A stretch of DNA of 12,516 bases from the NCBI GenBank assembly GCA_047517485.1, contig JAKZSU010000200.1, positions 1 to 12,516 on the forward strand. The letters run 5' to 3'. The notes beneath the pieces were generated by a model. It did not search any database. It was not told the DNA's origin and worked only from the letters and a program-made list of their open reading frames with translations. Made by a program: the position numbers and the translations under genes. Of this stretch, positions 7,529-12,516 are shown piece by piece. Every line of letters starts with the position of its first letter. Positions within the stretch are counted from its first letter, which is position 1. This DNA comes from JAKZSU01 sp047517485. Its GTDB lineage: Bacteria; Pseudomonadota; Alphaproteobacteria; UBA7887.

Positions 7529-7564
7529 TCGTATGGGGTCGATCTGTTAGATTTCATCCACTAG
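7529..7564 (-). repeat. Right terminal inverted repeat of the MITE-like element
   Basis: It begins TCGTATGGGGTC and ends TTTCATCCACTAG, pairing with 7295-7330 at 35 of 36 positions. It ends 22 bases before the stop of the HPt gene. Confidence 0.9.
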
Positions 7565-7585
7565 GTCCTCGCCGGCGCTGGTTAC

Positions 7586-7966
7586 TTACTCTCCCTTGAG
7601 TGCCGCGACATAGTGATCGCGTTTTTCTTGCAGGGCTTGGCGCGCGACACTGGCGCGGCGCAACAGGGCCTCGGCGCCCGCGATCGCGTCGTCGTGTCGG
7701 TGCTCTTGGCATGCCGATTCTACGTTTTGGGCAAGATTCGCCAGTGCGACCGCGCCGAACGTCCTGGCGCTGCTGACCAAGGCGTGCGCTTCGTGTTCGA
7801 TCGATTCGAAATCGCGTGCCGCTTGCGCCGTCGAAAGTCTTTGTTCGCGGCGCTTACAATCCCGTGCGAAGGCATCGATCAAGTCCGGCATCGATTCAAC
7901 ACCCGCGTCACGCGTTACTGCCTCGAGGATGGTCGTATCCAAATTGTCGTCATCGCTCTGGATCAT
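7586..7966 (-). CDS. HPt-domain phosphotransfer protein, LuxU-like
   Basis: This 126-residue protein is almost wholly one histidine phosphotransfer domain. The phospho-acceptor is His61 in HEAHALVSSARTFGA, the same position and pattern as the AHxLKSSAxxFGA motif of LuxU-type HPt proteins. It is helical and charged with no membrane segment, and should relay phosphate between a hybrid kinase and a response regulator in the cytoplasm. The obvious candidate acceptor is the convergent LuxO-like regulator about 320 bases away; no hybrid kinase lies in the window. The lysine that usually follows the active histidine by two is Val63 here. Start: ATG 7966 is preceded by GGAAAGGGG at good spacing, whereas the in-frame ATG at 8014 (16 residues longer) has no clear ribosome-binding site. 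Confidence 0.82.
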   Translation of the reverse strand: MIQSDDDNLDTTILEAVTRDAGVESMPDLIDAFARDCKRREQRLSTAQAARDFESIEHEAHALVSSARTFGAVALANLAQNVESACQEHRHDDAIAGAEALLRRASVARQALQEKRDHYVAALKGE

Positions 7967-8041
7967 CGTTCGCCCCTTTCCGCTGTTTCTTTGCTCGCGG
8001 TCCAAGAAAGACATTCCGACGCAGATATTACGGCAAATTTA

Positions 8042-8071
8042 TTGCACTCCGAAGAGTATATCTGGTAGGAT
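8042..8071 (+). promoter_or_regulatory. Probable sigma-70-type promoter of nrdAB
   Basis: TTGCAC (8042-8047) and TAGGAT (8066-8071) are separated by 18 bases, giving an expected start near 8078 and a leader of about 75 bases. The first NrdR-like box lies in the spacer between the two elements and the second just downstream of the expected start, a typical repressor arrangement. Confidence 0.55.
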
Positions 8072-8099
8072 GCATTTCATAACAACCCCATATCTTGGG
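8052..8099. promoter_or_regulatory. Two NrdR-like boxes 32 bp apart
   Basis: Box 1 (about 8052-8067) is AAGAGTATATCTGGTA and box 2 (about 8084-8099) is AACCCCATATCTTGGG. Both have the ATATCT core, at 8058-8063 and 8090-8095, exactly 32 bases apart, about three helical turns. Box 2 is the clearer palindrome (AACCCCA, 5 bases, TGGGGTT at 8084-8102). NrdR is the ATP-cone repressor of ribonucleotide reductase genes and binds paired palindromes about 31-32 bp apart upstream of nrd operons. Spacing, core and neighbour gene agree; box 1 is a weak palindrome. Confidence 0.6.
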
Positions 8100-8100
8100 G

Positions 8101-8123
8101 TTATCCACAATTAGTTATCCACA
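8101..8123 (+). promoter_or_regulatory. Two perfect DnaA boxes upstream of nrdA
   Basis: TTATCCACA occurs at 8101-8109 and again at 8115-8123, same orientation, 14 bases centre to centre. This is the high-affinity DnaA box sequence. A degenerate inverted copy (CGTTCCACA on the minus strand, 8127-8135) follows. DnaA control of ribonucleotide reductase genes is known in E. coli and Caulobacter. Here the sites lie in the leader, between the NrdR-like palindrome and the ribosome-binding site, so bound DnaA would act as a roadblock or on a nearby start site. Confidence 0.75.
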
Positions 8124-8153
8124 GGGTGTGGAACGATTCGGGGGGGACTCGGA

Positions 8154-10001
8154 GTGCGCCACGGCGACGCCATTCTAAATGTAGTCCAGCTTGAGCGGGG
8201 CGTGCGGGTTCGCACCGATCCCGGTCGCGACCGTCTTCTGACTCATTTCGGGAAGGCGGTGCTGGAGGACAGGTACCTGCTTCCCGGCGAGACTTACCAG
8301 GATCTGTTCGCACGCGCCGCCAGTTATTTCGCCGACGATAGCGCGCATGCGCAACGCCTCTACGACTATATCAGTAACTTCTGGTTCATGCCGGCGACCC
8401 CGGTGCTCAGTAACGGCGGAACCGAACGCGGCTTGCCGATATCCTGTTTCCTCAACGAGGCCGGTGACAGTCTCGAAGGCATCGTCGATTTGTGGAACGA
8501 AAACGTGTGGCTTGCCGCGCGTGGCGGCGGCATCGGAAGTTACTGGGGCAATCTGCGGTCGATCGGCGAAAAAGTCGGCGCCAACGGCAAGACCTCGGGT
8601 GTCATTCCCTTCATTCGGGTGATGGACGCGCTCACTTTGGCGATTTCCCAGGGGTCGTTGCGGCGCGGCAGCGCGGCGGTCTATTTGCCGGTGAGCCATC
8701 CCGAGATCGAGGAGTTCGTGGAAATTCGCCGTCCCACCGGCGGCGATCCGAACCGCAAGGCGCTCAATCTGCACAACGCCGTGGTTATTCCCGATGCGTT
8801 CATGCGCGCGGTCGAGAACGACGAAGAGTGGGCCTTGACCAGTCCCAAGGATGGCGCGGTCGTGCGCCGCGTCTCGGCGCGTTCGATCTGGATCCGCATC
8901 CTTACCGCGCGAATCGAGACCGGTGAGCCGTACCTCTTGTTCATCGACGAGGTCAATCGGGCGGTGCCCGAACACCAAAAGCTGGCCGGCCTCGAGGTCA
9001 AGATGTCGAACCTGTGCAGCGAAATCACGCTGCCGACCGGGCGCGATCGCATGGGCGAGCAACGCAGCGCGGTGTGCTGCCTGTCATCGATCAACCTTGA
9101 AGCCTACGACGCCTGGGCCGACCACCCGACTTTTGTCGAGGACATCATGCGGTTTCTCGACAACGTGCTCGACGATTTCATCACCCGCGCGCCCGATTCG
9201 ATGGCGCGCGCGCGGTACGCGGCGATGCGCGAGCGCAGTGTCGGGCTTGGGGTGATGGGATTTCATTCGTTCCTCCAAAGCAAGGGCATCCCTCTCGAAT
9301 CGGTGATGGCCAAAGTCTGGAACAAACGGATCTTCCAATCGATTCGCGAGCAAGCCGATGCGGCGTCGCGGCTGTTGGCGGACGAGCGTGGCGCGTGCCC
9401 CGATGCCGCCGACTTCGGGGTCAAGGAAAGGTTCTCGAACAAGCTGGCGATCGCGCCAACCGCATCGATCTCGATCATTTGTGGCGGTGCGTCGCCGGGC
9501 ATCGAGCCCGCGGCGGCGTGTAGTTTCACGCACAAGACGCTGTCCGGATCGTTCAATGTGCGCAACCGGTTTCTCGAGGACTTGCTCGAGAAGAAAGGGC
9601 GAAACAACGAGGACGTATGGTCGTCGATCACCACCCATGAAGGATCGGTGCAACACCTCGACTTTCTCGATGATGACCAAAAAGCGGTGTTCCGCACCGC
9701 CTTCGAGATCGATCAGAAATGGCTTGTCGATCTAGCCGCTGATCGGGCCCCGTTCATTTGCCAGTCGCAATCGCTCAACTTGTTCCTGCGCGCCGATATT
9801 CACAAGCGTGACTTGCACCATATCCACATGCGGGCGTGGAAGAAGGGGGTGAAAAGTCTCTATTACTGCCGCTCCAAATCGATCCAGCGGGCCGATGTGG
9901 TGGCCGGCGATCATATCATGCGGCCGCCGCAAGACGGGGCACTGGAGGCCGAGCCTCTCGGCAACGACAATGACTATGAAGAATGTTTGGCGTGCCAATG
10001 A
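8154..10001 (+). CDS. nrdA: Class I ribonucleoside-diphosphate reductase, alpha (catalytic) subunit, without ATP-cone
   Basis: The 615-residue large subunit reduces ribonucleoside diphosphates to deoxynucleotides for DNA synthesis, working with the NrdB radical subunit encoded next. Catalytic residues are all visible. Cys98 (ISCFL) and Cys308 (CCLSSINL) are the redox pair. Asn286, Cys288 and Glu290 (SNLCSE) form the radical site. Tyr570/Tyr571 (SLYYCRS) are the radical-transfer pair, and the tail CLACQ holds the two C-terminal shuttle cysteines. The specificity-site and barrel regions follow the usual order. The N-terminus starts close to the core fold, so the ATP-cone that gives dATP feedback in E. 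coli NrdA is absent; about 600 residues is usual for several alphaproteobacterial homologues. The GTG start at 8154 follows a G-rich ribosome-binding site (8141-8147). Upstream lie the promoter, NrdR-like boxes and DnaA boxes. nrdB follows after 40 bases. Confidence 0.96.
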   Translation: MRHGDAILNVVQLERGVRVRTDPGRDRLLTHFGKAVLEDRYLLPGETYQDLFARAASYFADDSAHAQRLYDYISNFWFMPATPVLSNGGTERGLPISCFLNEAGDSLEGIVDLWNENVWLAARGGGIGSYWGNLRSIGEKVGANGKTSGVIPFIRVMDALTLAISQGSLRRGSAAVYLPVSHPEIEEFVEIRRPTGGDPNRKALNLHNAVVIPDAFMRAVENDEEWALTSPKDGAVVRRVSARSIWIRILTARIETGEPYLLFIDEVNRAVPEHQKLAGLEVKMSNLCSEITLPTGRDRMGEQRSAVCCLSSINLEAYDAWADHPTFVEDIMRFLDNVLDDFITRAPDSMARARYAAMRERSVGLGVMGFHSFLQSKGIPLESVMAKVWNKRIFQSIREQADAASRLLADERGACPDAADFGVKERFSNKLAIAPTASISIICGGASPGIEPAAACSFTHKTLSGSFNVRNRFLEDLLEKKGRNNEDVWSSITTHEGSVQHLDFLDDDQKAVFRTAFEIDQKWLVDLAADRAPFICQSQSLNLFLRADIHKRDLHHIHMRAWKKGVKSLYYCRSKSIQRADVVAGDHIMRPPQDGALEAEPLGNDNDYEECLACQ

Positions 10002-10030
10002 GTGGCGCTGGACTCATATTGACGTGGACC

Positions 10031-10035
10031 GGAGG
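10031..10035 (+). promoter_or_regulatory. Ribosome-binding site deciding the nrdB start
   Basis: GGAGG sits 6 bases before the ATG at 10042. The open frame runs further upstream, overlapping nrdA, but that extension (MWWPAIISCGRRK and following) has no family character. This site therefore fixes the true start. Confidence 0.85.
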
Positions 10036-10041
10036 GCGCGC

Positions 10042-11001
10042 ATGTCACTGCTAGACGCCAGCCCGGTCTATAAGCCGTTCCGCTATCCGTGGGCCTACGA
10101 TGCGTGGCTCACCCAGCAGCGAATCCATTGGCTGCCCGAGGAAGTCCCGCTCGCCGACGACGTGAAGGATTGGCATCGTAATCTGACGCCCGAGGAACGC
10201 AATTTACTGACCCAAATATTCCGCTTTTTTACGCAAGCGGATGTCGAGGTCAACAACTGCTATATGAAGCATTATTCGCGGGTCTTTCAGCCGACCGAAG
10301 TGCAAATGATGCTGGCGGCATTCTCCAGCATGGAGACCGTCCATATCGCGGCCTACTCCCATCTGCTCGACACCATCGGCATGCCGGAATCGGAATATTC
10401 CGCGTTTCTGCATTACAAGGAGATGAAGGACAAATACGACTTCATGCACCAGTTCGGCTCCGATACCAAGGCCGATATCGCGACCATGCTGGCGACCTTT
10501 GGCGCCTTTACGGAAGGGCTGCAACTGTTCGCAAGCTTTGCGATTCTTCTTAATTTTCCGCGTTTCAACAAGATGAAGGGGATGGGGCAGATCGTGTCAT
10601 GGTCGGTGCGTGACGAGACGCTTCACACCCAGTCGATCATCCGCCTGTTCCGCACTTTCATCGCCGAGAATCCCGAGATTTGGAACGACTCGCTGAAGCG
10701 AAATCTGTACAGCATTTGCGCCACCGTCGTGGATCATGAGGACGCGTTCATAAAGCGCGCGTTCGAACTCGGACCGGTCGAGGGGCTCGGGCCCGAGGAG
10801 ATCACCAGCTACATCCGCTACATCGCCGACCGGCGTCTCGGCCAACTCGGTCTGCAGCCGATTTATCGAGTCGGGCGCAATCCTCTGCCCTGGCTCGAGC
10901 ACATCCTCAACGGCGTCGAACATACGAATTTCTTCGAGAATCGCGCCACCGAATACTCACGCGCCGCGACCCAAGGTACCTGGGACGAGGCGTTCGACTA
11001 G
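10042..11001 (+). CDS. nrdB: Class I ribonucleoside-diphosphate reductase, beta (radical-generating) subunit
   Basis: The 319-residue ferritin-like small subunit houses the dimetal site and radical that start catalysis in NrdA. From the ATG at 10042 the likely metal ligands are Asp67 (FTQADVEV), Glu98 and His101 (METVHIAAY), Glu158 (TEGLQLF), and Glu192 and His195 (RDETLH). Tyr105, four residues after His101, occupies the position of the E. coli radical tyrosine 122, so a tyrosyl-radical cofactor is expected rather than a tyrosine-less or Mn/Fe type. The length matches the short alphaproteobacterial NrdB form (about 320-325 residues). There is no N-terminal ATP-cone, so neither subunit shows an overall-activity domain. 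It is co-transcribed with nrdA (40-base gap, strong GGAGG site). A GC-rich hairpin begins at the stop codon. Confidence 0.96.
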   Translation: MSLLDASPVYKPFRYPWAYDAWLTQQRIHWLPEEVPLADDVKDWHRNLTPEERNLLTQIFRFFTQADVEVNNCYMKHYSRVFQPTEVQMMLAAFSSMETVHIAAYSHLLDTIGMPESEYSAFLHYKEMKDKYDFMHQFGSDTKADIATMLATFGAFTEGLQLFASFAILLNFPRFNKMKGMGQIVSWSVRDETLHTQSIIRLFRTFIAENPEIWNDSLKRNLYSICATVVDHEDAFIKRAFELGPVEGLGPEEITSYIRYIADRRLGQLGLQPIYRVGRNPLPWLEHILNGVEHTNFFENRATEYSRAATQGTWDEAFD

Positions 11002-11036
11002 CCGCGCAGCCCGCTTCCTCCCGGCGGGCGCGCGGC
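11001..11036 (+). terminator. GC-rich hairpin after nrdB (possible terminator)
   Basis: GCCGCGCAGCCCGC (11001-11014) pairs with GCGGGCGCGCGGC (11024-11036) around a 9-base loop, with a one-base bulge. No T-tract follows, so it is at best a weak intrinsic terminator, or an mRNA-end stabiliser working with Rho. Confidence 0.45.
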
Positions 11037-11111
11037 CGTTGTCGATTGCGAGCGCGCAATTCGCTCATTCAGATCAGATTCTGAAATCGAAATTGGGCAA
11101 GGGCTCAGATA

Positions 11112-11141
11112 TTGGCAATACCGTGACGATGGCAGCATAAT
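11112..11141 (+). promoter_or_regulatory. Probable sigma-70-type promoter of the CaiB-family gene
   Basis: TTGGCA (11112-11117) and CATAAT (11136-11141) are 18 bases apart, close to consensus, with an expected start near 11148 and a leader of about 43 bases. An inverted pair, TCAGATCA (about 11070) and TGATCTGA (about 11159), flanks the promoter and could be an operator. A partial sigma-54-like match overlaps it (TGGCA at 11130, GC at 11143) but is less convincing. Confidence 0.5.
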
Positions 11142-11190
11142 GGCGACTGGCGACAGACTGATCTGATCACGGTGCGCAAAGAGGGACACC

Positions 11191-12309
11191 ATGCAGCCAC
11201 TCCAAGGGATTAAAGTTGTCGAGATCGGCGACGGTCTGGCCGCGGCCATGGCGGCGCTCATTCTCGCCGAGGCCGGCGCAGAGGTGGTGCGAATCGAGCC
11301 GGAAGGGGGCGCGGCCTCGCGAAAGCGCGGCGATGGCATCGACTTTGCCTTGCTCAATCGCGGCAAACGCAGCGTTACCGCCAACTTGGCCGGCGGCGAC
11401 ACTTCGAAGCGCCTGAGGCGCTTGATCGAGGCGGCGGACATAGTGATCGAGAGCGGTCGGCCCGGAGACCTGGTCGACAACGGCCTGGATCATGCGTCCG
11501 TCAAGGCGGTCAATCCCAAGATCATTTATTGCTCGGTCACGGGCTGGGGCCAAGAGGGACCCAAGGCCAGTGAAGCGGCCGAGGATCTCAATTATCTCGG
11601 CGCCACCGGCTTACTCAGCTTGGCCACCGACAGCGATAGCGCACCGGCTTTGCCGGCGGGGCCGTTCGCCGCCATCGGATGCGGCGCTTATCCCTGCGTG
11701 ATCAACATCCTGTTGGCGCTGCGCGCGCGTGACGCGGGAGGTGACGGCTGCCGCTTGGATCTGGCTATTTCACAAGGCCTTTTCGCTTATGCCTATGATG
11801 CGATCGCCCGCGCCGATGTGTCTGGCGAATGGCCGAGACCGGGCGGCGAAGCGTTTACTGGTGGATCCGCCCGCTACCAAATTTATCCGACCAAGGACGG
11901 CGCTTATGTCGCCGTTGCCGCGGCCAACGATCGCCACTGGGAGAACTTGTGTGAGCGCCTCGAACTGGAGGACGATTTGCGCGATGATGCCCGGGACCCC
12001 GAGGCGACCCGCGGCGCACTGGCGGCAATCCTAGGCGCGCGAAATGCGGCGTTCTGGCGCGACAAATTCGAGAATCGTGATCTTTGTTGTTCGGTCATCG
12101 TCGATCTCGCGACCGCGATCGCGGATCCGCAATTCAGCGAAAGTGGGATTTTCGACCGTAAAGTCCGACACGGGGGCGCGGACGCGACCGCCGTCATAGT
12201 GCCGGTCGCGGATCAGTTCCGCTCGCAAGAATTGGTCGTGGACGCCCCCTCGGTCGGTGAGGCAAGCGCTCTTCTCGGTGCGGATTCGCAAACCGTCACA
12301 GAATTGTGA
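11191..12309 (+). CDS. CaiB/BaiF-family (family III CoA-transferase/racemase) protein with altered active site
   Basis: The 372-residue sequence has the family III CoA-transferase fold pattern throughout. It opens LQGIKVVEIGDGL and AEAGAEVVRIEP (25-37), then FALLNRGKRSVTANL (52-66). SVTGWGQEGPKA (115-126), DLNYLGATGLLS (132-143) and YPTKDGAYVAVAA (232-244) follow. It looks most like the alpha-methylacyl-CoA racemase branch, but by recalled alignment the key residues are missing. The racemase histidine in GHDINYL is Glu131 here (AEDLNYL). The catalytic aspartate before the glycine-rich GGGS turn is Ala160/161 (FAAIGCGA). The glutamate after YVAVGAL is also replaced (ANDRHW). The CoA substrate is unknown and enzymatic activity is doubtful; a CoA-binding or noncanonical role is possible. 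Start ATG 11191 has an AGAGGGA ribosome-binding site. It is monocistronic, with its own promoter and 3' hairpin. Confidence 0.85.
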   Translation: MQPLQGIKVVEIGDGLAAAMAALILAEAGAEVVRIEPEGGAASRKRGDGIDFALLNRGKRSVTANLAGGDTSKRLRRLIEAADIVIESGRPGDLVDNGLDHASVKAVNPKIIYCSVTGWGQEGPKASEAAEDLNYLGATGLLSLATDSDSAPALPAGPFAAIGCGAYPCVINILLALRARDAGGDGCRLDLAISQGLFAYAYDAIARADVSGEWPRPGGEAFTGGSARYQIYPTKDGAYVAVAAANDRHWENLCERLELEDDLRDDARDPEATRGALAAILGARNAAFWRDKFENRDLCCSVIVDLATAIADPQFSESGIFDRKVRHGGADATAVIVPVADQFRSQELVVDAPSVGEASALLGADSQTVTEL

Positions 12310-12312
12310 TTT

Positions 12313-12352
12313 AGGGTTGCGCGGGACCGTGAAACCGTTGTCCCGCAACCCT
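12313..12352 (+). terminator. Hairpin terminator after the CaiB-family gene
   Basis: AGGGTTGCGCGGGAC (12313-12327) pairs with GTCCCGCAACCCT (12340-12352) with a two-base bulge and a 12-base loop, starting 4 bases after the stop codon. It is followed by ATATTAAG rather than a clean T-tract, so termination may be partial. Confidence 0.6.
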
Positions 12353-12379
12353 ATATTAAGCCAATGTATGATACGAACT

Positions 12380-12516
12380 CACTAGTGTCCGGTTAAAAAT
12401 CGAATAAATTCAATTGGTTGGTTATTTGCGAAGCGTTGCATCTGTTTTCGTCTCCCGCAAGTGCTTGATGTATGGGCATTTTCTCGAAGAGGGTCACCGA
12501 GAGGATCTGTAACAAA
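12380..12516 (+). mobile_element. Possible left end of an insertion sequence, cut by the window edge
   Basis: From about 12380 the composition turns AT-rich, and the stretch starts CACTAGTGTCCGGTTAAAAA, which resembles the terminal repeats of some IS4-type elements as I remember them. A frame opening at the ATG at 12472 (MGIFSKRVTERICNK) runs off the edge and could be the start of a transposase. I do not recognise it by sequence. The other end is not visible, so the call rests on composition and the end-like sequence. Confidence 0.35.

Larger units (their letters stand above)
7295..7564. mobile_element. MITE-like element with 36-bp terminal inverted repeats and nested stems
   Basis: The 270-base segment between two convergent genes is bounded by 36-bp inverted repeats (7295-7330 and 7529-7564) that match at 35 of 36 positions. 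Each end carries CTAG, which is self-complementary and could instead be a 4-bp target duplication around a 262-bp element. Inside are two further long stems. Stem A pairs 7331-7342 with 7414-7425 (12 bp, perfect) and encloses 7358-7366/7390-7398 and the hairpin 7369-7388. Stem B pairs 7435-7447 with 7516-7528 (13 bp, perfect) and encloses 7449-7454/7509-7514 and 7472-7478/7485-7491. Stem A directly abuts the left repeat and stem B the right, so a single strand would fold as a three-way junction. No transposase is encoded; the 82-codon frame inside spans the repeats and looks non-genic. It may end transcription from both sides. Confidence 0.75.

Noticed and set aside
7316..7564. 82-codon frame inside the inverted-repeat element
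   Set aside because: It begins in the left repeat and ends in the right one, overlaps all the stems, has no ribosome-binding site or family likeness, and its bases are explained by pairing.
8021..8035. Sigma-54 promoter for the HPt gene on the minus strand
   Set aside because: TGCCGTAATATCTGC has the right length, but the essential GG at -24 is GC, so it does not meet the consensus.
8101..8123. DnaA boxes as a replication origin
   Set aside because: There are only two strong boxes, no AT-rich unwinding region, and no dnaA, parA or gidA neighbours. The position before nrdA fits transcription control better.
8175..9062. Minus-strand open frame (295 codons) opposite nrdA
   Set aside because: Antisense shadow within a gene whose full catalytic set is visible on the plus strand.
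11130..11145. Sigma-54 promoter before the CaiB-family gene
   Set aside because: TGGCA and GC have the right 10-base spacing, but the -12 part (TGGC) departs from TTGC and it overlaps a better sigma-70-type pair (TTGGCA-18-CATAAT).
1..12516. CRISPR arrays, tRNA or rRNA genes
   Set aside because: No regularly spaced direct repeats and no tRNA- or rRNA-like sequences were seen on either strand.

Overview
The window is a GC-rich (roughly 60%) segment with alphaproteobacterial character. This inference rests on a short class I ribonucleotide reductase pair without ATP-cones, a FixJ-type response regulator, and GTG/TTG starts in compact gene strings. The genus cannot be fixed from the sequence; a Rhodospirillales-like lineage is a reasonable guess.

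Layout. (1) 2-2938, plus strand: the 3' end of a surface-polysaccharide type locus. It holds an unrecognised gene tail, an N-terminally truncated HAD-type capsule phosphatase, a sugar nucleotidyltransferase whose GTG start overlaps it by 4 bp, and a large multi-pass membrane protein resembling GT-C glycosyltransferases. (2) 2949-5629, minus strand: a two-component operon, a membrane histidine kinase with a CHASE4-like periplasmic sensor and a PAS domain, followed by a FixJ-family regulator. (3) 5806-7269, plus strand, divergent from the kinase: a LuxO-like sigma-54 activator. (4) 7295-7564: a 270-bp element with 36-bp, 35/36-identical terminal inverted repeats and two nested long stems, best read as a MITE-like element. 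(5) 7586-7966, minus strand: a LuxU-like HPt phosphotransfer protein, convergent with the LuxO-like gene. (6) 8042-8153: a compact nrd control region with a sigma-70-type promoter, two NrdR-like boxes 32 bp apart and two perfect DnaA boxes. (7) 8154-11001: nrdA-nrdB. (8) 11191-12309: a CaiB/BaiF-family protein that seems to lack the family's catalytic residues, with its own promoter and a 3' hairpin. (9) 12380-12516: an AT-richer tail that may be the left end of an insertion sequence, running off the window.

How the parts relate. The left block is the end of a glycan-building operon. The centre is a signalling island: one complete kinase/regulator pair and one LuxO/LuxU-like pair whose hybrid kinase is not in the window. 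The nrd operon appears to be tied both to nucleotide status (NrdR) and to replication initiation (DnaA). The most notable unexplained items are the three-way-junction inverted-repeat element, the combined nrd control region, the LuxO/LuxU-like pair, and the active-site-depleted CaiB homologue.
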